From Puniceicoccales bacterium (GTDB lineage Bacteria; Verrucomicrobiota; Verrucomicrobiia; Opitutales; LL51): a DNA stretch of 43,749 nucleotides. Location: positions 1 through 43,749 of the forward strand of contig JAISXO010000003.1 in NCBI GenBank assembly GCA_031270475.1, given 5' to 3'. A model generated the notes under the pieces. It was not told the DNA's origin and searched no databases. It worked only from the letters and a program-made list of their open reading frames with translations. Positions 16,112 to 25,633 of the stretch are shown here, piece by piece. How positions within the stretch are numbered: the first letter of the stretch is position 1; each line of letters starts with the position of its first letter. Made by a program: the position numbers and the translations under genes.

Positions 16112-17025
16112 ATCCCTCCCATGTTATCACCCATAAAAGCAAACATTTCTATACCATTTGCAGAATTCTGACGTAAATCTTCCGCAAATCTTATCCTGTT
16201 TTTTTGAAAAATGGTTATAATCGTTGATCCTCCGAAGCTGAAAAATCCTTTTTCTTCACCTTTAAAATAAAGGCGCCCCACTTCGGCCGTTTGCGTGATA
16301 CTTCCGACACAAGTCGCCCCCACTTCCACCATTAGGAATTGATCGATATCCTGTGAATGCAAAACGGAAACGACACGTTTATTCTCAAACAATACGGAAA
16401 TTTTACGACGCGTTACGAGTGGATTAACGGAAAAATAATCGCCACTCACCTGATAAATTCTCCGAATAACGGCATCGCACGGGAAATGAAATCGATGGTA
16501 GTCGATGGGACATAGCCGCGAAATAACCGCCGAACCATTCTGAAAACGCTCAAACAATTCGTTGTTTTGCAATAATGTTTTGAGATTAAACCGCTGGCCT
16601 TTTATGAAAAAAGATGGTAATTTTTCAAAGTTCTCAATCAAAAGGTGGCGGCCGTCGCAAGGGAATATGCTTTTTCGGTGATCGACTGCGATGGGACGGG
16701 CATCTCTTTTTAGCTTTCTCGAGAAAAATTCATCAAAACTGATAAAGTCCTCAATTTTTTTTTCGGCAGTGAGCATATCAATTTTATAGCGCTCAACAAA
16801 CGAACGAATTCTTTTTCTCGATATGGGATGGCGCATCCAATAGCCCAAAAATTGTGAAAAAATTTTACGCCCAACCAGGCGACGCGTCGCCAAGCGACCA
16901 ACGGCTGAATGGTATAGCAATTTCAAGAAAAATTCTCCACAAATAATCTCTTGTTCCAGCGACTTCGTATAGCGGTTATAAAACTCTACCGTACCCTCCA
17001 TGCCTATCGTTTTCCAGTGAAACAA
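16108..17025 (-). CDS. psd: Phosphatidylserine decarboxylase proenzyme
   Basis: The enzyme makes phosphatidylethanolamine from phosphatidylserine at the inner membrane. The 305-aa chain has the self-cleavage site FGGST (264-268), where S267 would become the pyruvoyl group. SFDEFFSRKL (96-105), a DYHRFHFPCD block (175-184) and VEVGATCVGSI (234-243) are also typical. GGST rather than LGST occurs in a known subgroup. Many homologs begin near IEFYNRYT, so ATG 17001 is a possible alternative start. It is the first gene of a likely three-gene operon; its stop overlaps the next start. Confidence 0.95.
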   Translation of the reverse strand: MFHWKTIGMEGTVEFYNRYTKSLEQEIICGEFFLKLLYHSAVGRLATRRLVGRKIFSQFLGYWMRHPISRKRIRSFVERYKIDMLTAEKKIEDFISFDEFFSRKLKRDARPIAVDHRKSIFPCDGRHLLIENFEKLPSFFIKGQRFNLKTLLQNNELFERFQNGSAVISRLCPIDYHRFHFPCDAVIRRIYQVSGDYFSVNPLVTRRKISVLFENKRVVSVLHSQDIDQFLMVEVGATCVGSITQTAEVGRLYFKGEEKGFFSFGGSTIITIFQKNRIRFAEDLRQNSANGIEMFAFMGDNMGGI

Positions 17026-17168
17026 AAATTATTCACAAGGAAAGAAAAAAATATTCCCAAAAAAATTGTCTTGTCTCCCAATGACGGGCTTTTACAAATA
17101 TTCTTCGGTTGTAGTCTTTGTCTGAAAGTTTTAATTTCCTTTTGGAAAAATTTGAATATAAATGAGTT

Positions 17169-17774
17169 ATGTGGGTAATACTGGAAAAAATAAAGGATTT
17201 CTTTGTTGATTTATCGAACACGGATAACTGGTCAATGATCGGAGAAAATATTCTCGAGAATCCACTTTCTAAGTGGTTCATTGTTCTCTCTGTACTTTTT
17301 CTTATTCTGCGGCATTATACTCGGAAAGGCGCCAATTGTGTTCGCGTTTACACGACGAGTCGCGGTCCGATTTGTATGAAAAAATCGGCACTTAAACATC
17401 TGGTGAAAAAGATTTGCCACACAGTTATTCCCCAATCGAAATCACGCGTCAAGCTTCGTGTTTGTTGGCGTCGGATTCGTTTGCGAGTTTCCGTTGCATG
17501 CCCCTATAACATGCAGTCGGTAAGTACGCAACTTCAACAGGAAATTTCGCGCATATTGAAGCAGGAAATCGGCCTCAAGAATCTCGGTTCTGTCTATGTT
17601 GTGATTGAGAAAATTATTGGGCCCATAGGGACAAAAACTTTCGAGAAAGACTCGCTTTCTGTCACATTACACCCTTCGGACTCTCCTCAATATTGTCCGA
17701 TAAACGACGGGTTCTCGGAATATACCCCAAAAGATCCCGAGAAAATAATAAGTGAAAGCGAAGCGGAATGCTAA
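17169..17774 (+). CDS. AmaP/Asp23-like membrane-anchored protein
   Basis: The protein has 201 aa. One membrane helix (about 33-50, KWFIVLSVLFLILRHYTR) precedes a domain containing GPICMKKSALKHLVKKIC and a region ending LQQEISRILKQEIGLKNLGSVYVVIEKI. This layout resembles the alkaline-shock membrane-anchor family AmaP and the Asp23 domain. Function is not established outside Gram-positive bacteria. The C-terminal ~50 residues (IGPIGTKTFEKDSL...) are polar and lie within a DNA block present three times in tandem, so the natural C-terminus may have been changed by the duplication. Confidence 0.7.
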   Translation: MWVILEKIKDFFVDLSNTDNWSMIGENILENPLSKWFIVLSVLFLILRHYTRKGANCVRVYTTSRGPICMKKSALKHLVKKICHTVIPQSKSRVKLRVCWRRIRLRVSVACPYNMQSVSTQLQQEISRILKQEIGLKNLGSVYVVIEKIIGPIGTKTFEKDSLSVTLHPSDSPQYCPINDGFSEYTPKDPEKIISESEAEC

Positions 17775-17867
17775 ACCTCCAACATTTTCTCCGATTTTCG
17801 ATTCGTTCCCATCGATTTTTAAGTATTTTTGTTCATTTATTCAATGGGAGAAAACATTTCGGCTTTA
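17593..17867 (+). repeat. Triplicated gene-tail block, unit 1
   Basis: The block covers the last ~180 bp of the AmaP-like gene and ~90 bp downstream. It is repeated 275 bp on (unit 2) and again 240 bp further (unit 3). Confidence 0.9.
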
Positions 17868-18126
17868 TCTATGTTGTGATTGAGAAAATTATCGGTCCCA
17901 TAGGGGCAAAAACTTTCGAGAAAGACTCGCTTTCTGCCGCATTATACCCTTCGGACTCTCCTCAATATTGTCCGATAAACGACGGGTTCTCGGAATATAC
18001 CCCAAAAGATCCCGAGAAAATAATAAGTGAAAGCGAAGCGGAACGCTAAACCTCCAACATTTTCTCCGATTTTCGATTCGTTCCCATCGATTTTTTAAGT
18101 ATTTTTGTTCATTTGTTCAATGGAAG
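17868..18126 (+). pseudogene. Gene-tail block, unit 2
   Basis: It repeats the coding tail from TCTATGTTGTGATTGAG through the stop codon at 18047-18049 and the following non-coding ~70 bp. It differs from unit 1 by only a few substitutions. A frame of 93 aa (17768-18049) starting in the unit 1 spacer could be translated, but it would lack the anchor and domain. I treat it as a fragment. Confidence 0.85.
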
Positions 18127-18263
18127 AATTATCGGGCCCATAGGGACAAAAACTTTCGAGAAAGACTCGCTTTCTGCCGCATTATACCCTTCGGACTCTC
18201 CTCAATATTGTCCGATAAACGACGGGTTCTCGGAATATACCCCAAAAGATCCCGAGAAAATAA
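18127..18263 (+). pseudogene. Gene-tail block, unit 3 (truncated)
   Basis: It repeats from ATTATCGGGCCCATAGGGAC to GATCCCGAGAAAATAAT, then diverges before the coding tail ends. It lacks a start and the original stop. The three units fill most of the gap between the AmaP-like gene and ruvC. Confidence 0.88.
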
Positions 18264-18315
18264 TTTTTCTTTGATTTCTGCAAAATTGATCGAAAGCATT
18301 TTGGTTTATTTTGGC

Positions 18316-18951
18316 TTATTTTATATTACTGAGGCTCGGATCGCCCAGAAAACGCTCCGTAAAAAAACAACAAATGGCAACCGCTGCCGCATCGGTTTCG
18401 TCAAATCCAACATCAATATTAATCTTGAGAATCGCTTGAACCATTTTTGAAATTTGCTCCTTCGAAGCCCGCCCATAACCGCAAATCGCTTGCTTGATGC
18501 GAAGCGGCGCATACTCAAAAGTCGGTAAATTATTGGTCGCAATCGCCGTTAATACGGCTCCACGCGCAATGCCCATGATTTGCGCTGTCTGAAAATTTTG
18601 CACATAAATCGTTTCTTCCGTCGCACAAATCGTCGGTCGATGCCGATCAATAGCCCCAGATACAGCTTCGAAAATATAACGCGTACAAGTCGACATAGAC
18701 TCTTTCGCCGGAATTTTCACCGTTTGCGAAAAAATTAAATCCATTTCATTGCAATTTTTAACGTCCAGAATCGCTAAGCCCGTACCGCGAAGACTCGGAT
18801 CAATACCCAAAATTTTTCCCCGAAAAGGTGTAACGCTCACCTGCGACTCGAGTACCTTCGCCCCACAAATATTGCCACTTGAACGCGACAGTTTTCCCTT
18901 TTCTACAAAATCCGCCCACAATTTTCGACGATTATTCTGCGCTGCACACAT
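18316..18951 (-). CDS. ruvC: Crossover junction endodeoxyribonuclease RuvC
   Basis: RuvC resolves Holliday junctions with RuvAB. The catalytic acidic set is visible: D51 in ILGIDPSLRGTG, E112 or E113 in ATEETIYVQN, and D184 and D187 in GFDETDAAAVA. The QTAQIMGIARGAV helix is also typical. The protein has 211 aa because about 45 residues precede the usual N-terminus (starting near GKILGID). This extension is either real or reflects a start further downstream, but no close internal ATG precedes ILGID. It is apparently monocistronic. Confidence 0.95.
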   Translation of the reverse strand: MCAAQNNRRKLWADFVEKGKLSRSSGNICGAKVLESQVSVTPFRGKILGIDPSLRGTGLAILDVKNCNEMDLIFSQTVKIPAKESMSTCTRYIFEAVSGAIDRHRPTICATEETIYVQNFQTAQIMGIARGAVLTAIATNNLPTFEYAPLRIKQAICGYGRASKEQISKMVQAILKINIDVGFDETDAAAVAICCFFTERFLGDPSLSNIK

Positions 18952-19068
18952 AAATTTCTCTTAATCACAAACCAATCACAACTTATATATCTCAAAAATG
19001 GAGAATTATGCGAGCACAATAATGCTTCGTCATTTAAAAATCGCACAGCAAATTTCATAAAAAATAAT

Positions 19069-19096
19069 AAAACGGCACAACATTCATTGCCGTTTT
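19069..19096. terminator. Bidirectional-looking terminator
   Basis: AAAACGGCA (19069-19077) and TGCCGTTTT (19088-19096) form a perfect 9-bp stem with T/A tracts on both sides. It lies just after the stop codon of the GspF-like gene. Confidence 0.8.
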
Positions 19097-19122
19097 ATAT
19101 GATTAACTTACATCAGGAAAAT

Positions 19123-20340
19123 TTATATGTGCATGGAAGTAGTCATTTTGAGTACACTCGTAATAACACTCAATGCCAAAACCGTCACCATCGCAAATGC
19201 CGTTCCCATGGCAATGGCTGTTACGGCCGTCGTCAGTATTCCAAGGTGATCCAATAGGGCCGTATGGTAAATTCTAAAAACCTCGCGAAAAGATGATGCT
19301 AAATCGCCCGTATTCTCTCCAACCGATAAGAGATCTAAACCCAAATCGGGAAAAATTTCGTTTTGCTCAAAAGCCTGCGTCATCGATACACCGTCAAGAA
19401 TCATTTTCTTCGATTCGATGAATCGCTTGCGGAAATATAAATTCTCCGAAGCATTTTCCGCCAGCGTCATGGCCTCCGTCGTATTAATGCCACTCCCAAG
19501 TAACGTCGCCAATAAATTCGCCGTCTGACAATAAAAATTCTCCTTAATAATGCCGCCAATAATGGGAATATGAAGCGCCCATTTATGGATATTATATCTT
19601 CCTCTTTCCGTACTTTTATAGGCAAAAAATCCGACGACCGCTAAGACCGTTCCCCCTGCAATCATCCACCAATAACGGAACGCAAAGTGCGAAACATTTA
19701 TAAGACATTGGGTGATGGCCGGTAATTCGCCCCCCAACGAAGTAAGCATTTTTTGCAATTTCGGCATAACAAAAAATAAGAAAATCAGTGTCACAACGAA
19801 ACCTATAATGCAAACCGTTGCCGGATAAGCCATTCCAGCGATAAATTTTTTCTTAATGGCCTGCTTCGTCTCTAAAAAGTCGATCAAATTGCGAATGACA
19901 GCCACTAGATTACCTGTTTTTTCGCCGGCTTCAATCATGCAGACCGTATTATTTGTGAAGATATCGGGAAAGCCTCGCATGGCCGCTGCGATAGTTTTTC
20001 CCTCACAAATATCTCTATGAATCGTTTCGGCAATGTATTTTTCTTGAGGATTTGTCAGTCGCATCCGCATAATTTTGATGGCGTCGCCGACGGGTAATCC
20101 GCCTGCGTGCAACTGTAAAAATTTCTGCAAAAAATTAAGCGCAATTTTGCTAGTACTCGCCCCAAACGAAAAGGAAACCACATTTTTTTTTGTCGTTGCC
20201 ATCGTACTTTCGACTAACGCTGTTGCATTAATGCCGCGGGTTCTGAGTAATGTAATGGCTGATTTGCGATCGTTTGCATCGATCATTCCCGACACGCTTT
20301 TTCCCAAGGCATCCTGACCTTTATAAGTAAATTTCGCCAT
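19123..20340 (-). CDS. Type II secretion / type IV pilus inner-membrane platform protein (GspF/PilC family)
   Basis: The 405-aa protein has the two-domain GspF/PilC layout. The N-terminus (MAKFTYKGQDALGKSVSGMI) is typical. The first cytoplasmic four-helix domain (about 65-165) contains IAAAMRGFPDIFTN and MIEAGEKTGNL. Membrane helices follow at about 170-193 and 218-238, a second F domain contains LLGSGINTTEAM and LLSVGENTGDL, and a C-terminal membrane helix follows. The protein assembles pilins or pseudopilins at the inner membrane. No other secretion or pilus gene is in the window, so the machine cannot be named. Confidence 0.93.
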   Translation of the reverse strand: MAKFTYKGQDALGKSVSGMIDANDRKSAITLLRTRGINATALVESTMATTKKNVVSFSFGASTSKIALNFLQKFLQLHAGGLPVGDAIKIMRMRLTNPQEKYIAETIHRDICEGKTIAAAMRGFPDIFTNNTVCMIEAGEKTGNLVAVIRNLIDFLETKQAIKKKFIAGMAYPATVCIIGFVVTLIFLFFVMPKLQKMLTSLGGELPAITQCLINVSHFAFRYWWMIAGGTVLAVVGFFAYKSTERGRYNIHKWALHIPIIGGIIKENFYCQTANLLATLLGSGINTTEAMTLAENASENLYFRKRFIESKKMILDGVSMTQAFEQNEIFPDLGLDLLSVGENTGDLASSFREVFRIYHTALLDHLGILTTAVTAIAMGTAFAMVTVLALSVITSVLKMTTSMHI

Positions 20341-20451
20341 AATTAACTTTCTTTGATCCTATTAAAATATACCTTCATTGGCAATTAAAAAAACATACAA
20401 AATCCTAAAATTTTTTATAATTTATTTTTTGTCTGCTATTTTAAAAAAAAC

Positions 20452-20513
20452 TTGACAGTGGAGGAAAGTACGCTGAGGCTAGAAGTAGAGGGTGGGAACA
20501 AGCGGCATGTCAA
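20452..20513 (+). repeat. Dispersed ~60-bp purine-rich repeat, copy 5
   Basis: TTGACA at one end and TGTCAA at the other make this the copy with the clearest inverted ends. It lies in the 407-bp gap between the divergent GspF-like gene and sufC. Apart from the two repeats I see nothing gene-like in that gap. Confidence 0.85.
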
Positions 20514-20636
20514 TTTTCAGTCCGCAGCCACCTTTGGCTAATAAAAGACTACTGCGAAATACTTTGCAACCTGTGCTTTGTCCTGTGCTATATCATTTGT
20601 ACTGGAGATTTTCCGTGTGATATTTTTCTAAAAAAC

Positions 20637-20695
20637 TTGACAATGGAGAAAAGTACGGCGAGGCTAGGAGTAGAGAGTGGGAGCAAGCGGCACAT
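20637..20695 (+). repeat. Dispersed ~60-bp purine-rich repeat, copy 6
   Basis: TTGACAATGGAGAAAAG opens the copy, and GTGGGAGCAAGCGGCACAT ends it. It lies 185 bp after copy 5 and ~50 bp before sufC, so it may be transcribed into the sufC leader. Confidence 0.85.
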
Positions 20696-20747
20696 ATTTT
20701 TTTGATTATTAAAAAAGATTGCGGGAATATGTTTTGCGATTTCTCTA

Positions 20748-21497
20748 ATGGAAATGAGTATTTTGGATGTTCACAATTTAGCGCTCAATGTTGATGGGAA
20801 ACCGATTTTGGATGATTTTTCTCTGGCGATTCCGGTCGGCGAAATCCATGTCTTGATGGGAAAAAACGGTACGGGAAAAAGTTCGCTTGCCAAAGCGATT
20901 GCGGGCCATCCTGATTACGTGATTTCTAGCGGCGAGATCATTTTTCGCGGAGAAAATATCACCCAACTTTCTCCGGAAGAACGGGCTCAACGGGGTATTT
21001 TCCTAGCCTTCCAGTATCCTATCGAAATCCCGGGCGTTTCGATTGCCAACTTCATTCGCAGTGCCATGAATGCGCAGAACAAAAAAATGGAAACAGTCGC
21101 ATTTTACAAACTACTCTACGCAAACATGGAGCGTTTAAAATTGGATCATGATTTTTCCTCACGCGCGTTAAACGTCGGGTTTTCCGGCGGCGAAAAAAAA
21201 CGCTGCGAAGTCCTTCAAATGCTCATGTTACAGCCATCTTTCGCGATCCTGGACGAAATTGACAGCGGCCTTGACATCGACGCCTTAAAACTAGTTGCTG
21301 AAAACATTAATTCTCTGCGTTCGCATGATTTTTCTTGCCTAATTATTACGCATTACCAGCGCCTTTTGGATTATATCATTCCCGATCGAGTCCACGTTCT
21401 TGAAGGTGGGAAGGTTATTCATTCGGGCGGAAATGAAGTCGTCCGGGAACTTGAGGAAAACGGTTACGCCATTCTTGCTCGGGAGGAAATATTATGA
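20748..21497 (+). CDS. sufC: Fe-S cluster assembly ATPase SufC
   Basis: SufC is the ABC-type ATPase of the SUF iron-sulfur scaffold. The 249-aa protein has Walker [10 protein letters not shown] (38-46), the ABC signature FSGGEKKR, Walker [15 protein letters not shown] and the switch His in IITHYQR. The conserved [13 protein letters not shown]-loop is SufC-specific. The start at 20748 could equally be ATG 20754 (MSILDVHN). Its stop overlaps the sufB start by 4 nt (ATGA), so the two are translationally coupled. Confidence 0.97.
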   Translation: MEMSILDVHNLALNVDGKPILDDFSLAIPVGEIHVLMGKNGTGKSSLAKAIAGHPDYVISSGEIIFRGENITQLSPEERAQRGIFLAFQYPIEIPGVSIANFIRSAMNAQNKKMETVAFYKLLYANMERLKLDHDFSSRALNVGFSGGEKKRCEVLQMLMLQPSFAILDEIDSGLDIDALKLVAENINSLRSHDFSCLIITHYQRLLDYIIPDRVHVLEGGKVIHSGGNEVVRELEENGYAILAREEIL

Positions 21498-22918
21498 CGT
21501 TATCCTCCGCCGCTCCGGAAAATCAAAAGTCAAATAGTACGCATTCCGCCGACTTCCATTTCGATATGCCCTATGCCCTCGATGCCGGAACTGGCCTCAA
21601 TCGCAGTACCGTGGAGTATATCAGCGCTGTCAAAAATGAGGACCCTTGGCTGCGCGCATTCCGCTTACGTGCTCTCGAAACCTTCCTCGCAATGCCAATG
21701 CCCGACGCCCTCAAAATCCACGGGGCTGATAATATCGACTTCAATAAAATTCGCTACTACCTCGCAAACCACGCCGCCCCCCAGCGCTCCTGGGATGACG
21801 TCCCTTCAGAAATTAAAATGACCTTCGATCGCCTCGGTATCCCCGAACGAGAACGCAAATTCCTCGCCGGGATCGAAGCGCAATTCGACAGCGAAGCTGC
21901 CTATAACCGCCTCCAAGATATCCTCACTAAAGAAGGCGTTATCTTCGTCGACTCCGCCACCGGCCTTAAAAAATATCCGAAAATTTTTAAAAAATATTTC
22001 GCCTCCGTCGTCCCTATCAACGATAATAAATTCAGTGCACTCAATAGCGCCGTTTTTAGTGGAGGGAGTTTCATCTACGTCCCTAAAGGCGTCCGTGTTA
22101 AACAACCATTGCAAGCTTACTTCCGCATCAATGCTCAGAATTTTGGCCAATTTGAACGGACCCTTATCATCGTCGATCAGGGCGCCGAAGTGACCTATAT
22201 GGAAGGATGTACGGCGCCTCGTTTTGAAACTGCTACACTTCATTCCGCTGTCGTCGAACTCGTTGCCCTAAAAAATGCAAAAATTCAATATATCACGGTC
22301 CAAAATTGGTCCGATAATGTCTATAACCTCGTTACAAAGCGCAGTATCGCCCATGAAAATGCCGAAATTCGCTGGATCGATTGTAATATCGGGTCCAAAC
22401 TCACTGTAAAATATCCCGCCATCCTACTCGCCGGAGAAAAATCCCGTGGCGAAGTCCTCTCCATCGCTCTCGCTGCTAATCGACAAATCCAAGATACGGG
22501 CGCCAAAATGATCCATCTCGCCGACAATACCACCTCCCATATTGTCTCGAAATCGATCTCGAAAGGCAATGGATTGGCATCCTACAAGGGAGTTGTCCAT
22601 ATGAGAAAAAATTTAAAAAATTGCAAAAACAATACCCAATGCGATGCACTCCTTATCGATAATAGTAGCCGCAACGATACTTACCCCAAAATCATTGTCC
22701 ATGGGACTCAACATCGAGTACAACACGAAGCGAGTGTGGCGAAAATCGATGAAGAACGGCTTTATTATTTACAGCAGCGAGGTCTTTCGCTAGGACAGGC
22801 GACGAGTTTATGTGTGAACGGGTTCGTCAATGAGCTCATTCAGGAATTTCCTCTGGAATATAGCGTCGAACTCAAACGCCTCATCGACCTCGAACTCAAT
22901 CCTAAATCAGGAATGTAA
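21494..22918 (+). CDS. sufB: Fe-S cluster assembly scaffold SufB
   Basis: SufB is the scaffold on which SUF assembles Fe-S clusters, working with SufC and usually SufD. It has 474 aa. Family blocks include [56 protein letters not shown] and the C-terminal NDTYPKI with [20 protein letters not shown]. The pathway suits an organism whose NifJ needs several Fe-S clusters. No sufD or sufS follows; hairpin element B lies immediately downstream. Confidence 0.97.
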   Translation: MTLSSAAPENQKSNSTHSADFHFDMPYALDAGTGLNRSTVEYISAVKNEDPWLRAFRLRALETFLAMPMPDALKIHGADNIDFNKIRYYLANHAAPQRSWDDVPSEIKMTFDRLGIPERERKFLAGIEAQFDSEAAYNRLQDILTKEGVIFVDSATGLKKYPKIFKKYFASVVPINDNKFSALNSAVFSGGSFIYVPKGVRVKQPLQAYFRINAQNFGQFERTLIIVDQGAEVTYMEGCTAPRFETATLHSAVVELVALKNAKIQYITVQNWSDNVYNLVTKRSIAHENAEIRWIDCNIGSKLTVKYPAILLAGEKSRGEVLSIALAANRQIQDTGAKMIHLADNTTSHIVSKSISKGNGLASYKGVVHMRKNLKNCKNNTQCDALLIDNSSRNDTYPKIIVHGTQHRVQHEASVAKIDEERLYYLQQRGLSLGQATSLCVNGFVNELIQEFPLEYSVELKRLIDLELNPKSGM

Positions 22919-22940
22919 ATATTAACTACCAATTTTCTCC

Positions 22941-23127
22941 ATGGGGCTCCGCCCCATACCCCGCAAGGAGTCACCGACTCTGACCTCTTTCAGAGGCCCC
23001 CGCGGCGTAGCCGCGGGGGCCTCTGGCCCTCCCATGGGCACCAGGGCAACGCCCGGGTGCCCATGGGAACCCGGGTCCAGGGAAAGGTATTCCCTGGCGG
23101 GGATTTCTAAGGGCACGCAGCCCTTAG
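22941..23127. repeat. GC-rich nested hairpin element B
   Basis: The region is a string of hairpins. ATGGGGC-TCC-GCCCCAT (22941-22957) comes first. A closing stem CCCCGC (22959-22964) / GCGGGG (23097-23102) encloses GAGTC-ACC-GACTC, a perfect 16-bp stem (22991-23006 with 23010-23025, loop GTA), CCCATGGGCACC (23031-23042) pairing near 23056-23067 around GGGC-AAC-GCCC, and CCAGGGAA-AGGTA-TTCCCTGG (23077-23097). CTAAGGGC-ACGCA-GCCCTTAG (23107-23127) follows. It is far richer in GC than its flanks. ORFs read through it on either strand are not credible. Confidence 0.88.
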
Positions 23128-23224
23128 ATACAAATAACGTCCAACCTAATCCCAAATCGAGAACACAAATGCTTGTTGTTAATATTTTTCTTGGAATTTC
23201 TAAAAAAATATATATTTGTAAGCT

Positions 23225-24193
23225 ATGGGATATAAAGTATGCTTGAGAAAAATGCTGCACGTATTGTTGATGGCGGTCGGAGATGTGGCATTAGGAGGAG
23301 GATATCTCCTAAGAGGCGAGCTCGCAGTCACGGATTCCGTTGAAGTTCCTGTTGCAACCATCTATTCTCCAACCATTCATTGCAGTATCAACCTTGCCAA
23401 TCATAAAAAACTCTGTCAAAAAGCGATTGATAAGTGTAAGAAATTCAAAGAATCCCATGTACTGATTACCCAAAATACATCTTCGGGAATTTTTTATACC
23501 TTCATCGGCGGACTCATCCCAAAAAAAGATCTGCTACTGGACGAAATTGATACCCTGAAAGTCCTCGGCTGTGGTAACTTTAGAAGCCATTTTATCCAAT
23601 TTATCGAAAAACCAGCGAACGTAAAACGCAAACTATTGCCAGCAATTCAGGAAAATTACAAAAATTATTTACAGAAAATCGATAAATATATCGCTTTTTT
23701 CGTAGAAAAATTTGACGGCATAAGTCAAAAAAATATCCAAAAATTACACGAACAATTCCGACGCATTCAAAATAATTTGACGGAAGGTATGCTTCGAGTT
23801 CACGCTGAAAGTTTAGCTGTTCACTTAAAAAAAATTGATCAATTACAACTAAATCTTCCCGGTAATCCTCCCTTCAATTATCTTCGCGAGTTATTTCATC
23901 CCGAAATGCTCCTACTTTACGCCATGGAAAATGATGTAAATATTAATGATTTTCATTTTACGACACTCAAACAGCAAAATCCACTAAATATTGGATTATA
24001 CAGCGATATGTGCCTCTCCTGCGAAACACTGCTGGCGTGGTTTGTTAATACGACAGATCGTGCCGATAAATGGTTAATCGTTTCTTCGGTAAATCCAGCG
24101 GAACATTCGACACGTATTGGCAATGCTCAATTTCCCCAATATAACTTTTTGCCACACTTCATTAAAATCGCGCTCCACGAAACAACGCCATAA
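23225..24193 (+). CDS. Secreted hypothetical protein, paralog of the next gene
   Basis: I do not recognise this 322-aa protein. The N-terminus is hydrophobic and signal-like (MLHVLLMAVGDVALGGGYLL); ATG 23225 and 23252 are both possible starts. The body is Lys-rich and helical. The C-terminal part shares with the following gene the pattern LRELFHPEMLLLYAMEN, then a short gap, then SDMCLSCETLLAWF and SSVN, so the two are paralogs. Both have N-terminal HKKLCQKAIDK / HKEMCQKVKEA motifs. TATATT at 23211-23216 lies 8 nt before ATG 23225 without a Shine-Dalgarno sequence. A terminator follows. Confidence 0.75.
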   Translation: MGYKVCLRKMLHVLLMAVGDVALGGGYLLRGELAVTDSVEVPVATIYSPTIHCSINLANHKKLCQKAIDKCKKFKESHVLITQNTSSGIFYTFIGGLIPKKDLLLDEIDTLKVLGCGNFRSHFIQFIEKPANVKRKLLPAIQENYKNYLQKIDKYIAFFVEKFDGISQKNIQKLHEQFRRIQNNLTEGMLRVHAESLAVHLKKIDQLQLNLPGNPPFNYLRELFHPEMLLLYAMENDVNINDFHFTTLKQQNPLNIGLYSDMCLSCETLLAWFVNTTDRADKWLIVSSVNPAEHSTRIGNAQFPQYNFLPHFIKIALHETTP

Positions 24194-24200
24194 ACCGCAG

Positions 24201-24229
24201 AGACATGATCTAGACTTTCATGTCTTTTT
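24201..24229 (+). terminator. Rho-independent terminator
   Basis: AGACATGA (24201-24208) and TCATGTCT (24218-24225) form an 8-bp stem followed by a T run, 8 nt after the stop of the preceding gene. Confidence 0.85.
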
Positions 24230-24256
24230 CCATTAAATCAAATTTTTATTTTTTTA

Positions 24257-24284
24257 TTGCAAATTATTAACCATAAATTATATT
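24257..24284 (+). promoter_or_regulatory. Promoter, leaderless type
   Basis: TTGCAA (24257-24262), 16 bp and TATATT (24279-24284) are followed by 8 nt and ATG 24293. The expected transcription start is at the start codon. Confidence 0.65.
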
Positions 24285-24292
24285 TCCTATCC

Positions 24293-25562
24293 ATGGAAAT
24301 GCGAAAAATATTTAAATTCACAAATCTCTGGTTAATGGCTGGGTTCGTTTTTGTTTATAGCCAAGCGCTATCGAATGAATTTGACATCGCAGCATTCAAG
24401 AATGACTACAGCCTTGCGAGCACAATTGATCCGCAAAATCTTCCTTCGGATTTTAATATCAATGCACACAAAGAAATGTGCCAAAAAGTGAAAGAAGCAC
24501 ATCAAGATCCATTAGCAGGAAGAAATGTCATAATGTTACAACTACCAGATCGACCGCGTTATGCGTTCATAGTCAGTGGATTAAAGGTAAAACCAACCGA
24601 TAATTGGAGGGGTTATCCCGTTATTGATGCCTATGATATTCTTAATTTCGAACTCAATTTTGATTTCACTCTAGAAGAAAATGCAGAGATTCAAAGGCTT
24701 ACAAACGGGATTAAAGCGGGCTACAAAAAGCAGGGAACCGCGTGCACCGAAGATGAGAAAAACGAGGCGGAAGCCACGCTCGCCTCAACAATTAAAGAAA
24801 AGAATGACATAATGCGCGCCTTCTTGAGAGAGAAAGTAAACAATGTTATAGGGAAAATCCGAAATTACGCATTAAGTGTAAAGGAATATTGGAATACTCA
24901 AGAGCAAAAAGATTTCATTGATCCAATAATCGAGGAATTGGAAGCCGAGAACTATTTGCCTACTGGGAATATGCAATCCGCTCTGCCAACTTGGAAAAAA
25001 AACTTCCCTACAACACTCAACCAATGCAAAAGAAGAGATGCAAAACCTACAGATAGAATCTCCGTTTTATGCGACCTATTTCATACAGAAGTATTACTAC
25101 GCTACGCAATGGAAAATGCGATAAAAGTAGGAGAAATAGACTTCGGAACCATTGCAAATCAACCTGTAATTAACATTTGTTCTTGGAATGATATGTGCGA
25201 TAACATGCGAACATGTATTAGCTGAGTTTATGCAACAGCGACAACATCCACAAAAAATGTATATATCTTCAATGAATGCCTATTCTCATTTTTCCCGCAA
25301 CGCACCTTATCAATTCGGAAACAGTATACCCGTCTCCAATATAGCTAAAGTCGCTTTCACTGACCAAGATGACGCCAAAAGTGCTCCAACAAGTGCCTCA
25401 ACTTCTCCACTCTCGAGCCCAAGGCAAACTCCCTTCCCAAGTTCTGACTCTCTCAATCGTTTTCCTTTCGCAGTCCGTGATGCTAACTCAAGCGATTCTT
25501 TAAGCTCTCCCCCAAGCGATACTGACATCAATGTTGGATCTTCTTCTGATGCTGATGAATAA
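24293..25562 (+). pseudogene. Secreted hypothetical paralog with a single-base frameshift
   Basis: The first frame (24293-25225) begins MEMRKIFKF with a signal-like segment (WLMAGFVFVYSQALS) and ends NDMCDNMRTCIS. The second frame picks up in CEHVLAEFMQQ and runs to 25562. Alignment with the upstream paralog (SDMCLSCETLLAWF) shows that removing one A near 25206 gives NDMCDNCEHVLAEF, an exact continuation. The intact protein would have about 420 residues with a Ser/Pro-rich tail (SAPTSASTSPLSSP...) and an acidic end. It is a recent frameshift, phase variation or an assembly error. Confidence 0.75.
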
Positions 25563-25590
25563 ACTCAAGTTTTTGGACCTTTATGACGAG

Positions 25591-25618
25591 ATACAGAAAA
25601 TTTTCTGTATCTTTTTTA
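25591..25618 (+). terminator. Rho-independent terminator
   Basis: GATACAGAAAA (25591-25601) and TTTTCTGTATC (25602-25612) form a perfect inverted repeat followed by a T run. It separates the secreted paralog from the dnaK promoter region. Confidence 0.85.
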
Positions 25619-25633
25619 TTTGTTTTTGTATTT

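Noticed and set aside
18208-18450. 80-aa plus-strand ORF at the third tail copy
   Set aside because: It reads the duplicated tail in another frame and runs antisense into ruvC.
22922-23260. ORFs of 101-112 aa across hairpin element B
   Set aside because: They exist on both strands only because the GC-rich palindromes lack stops; neither has a family or a ribosome binding site.
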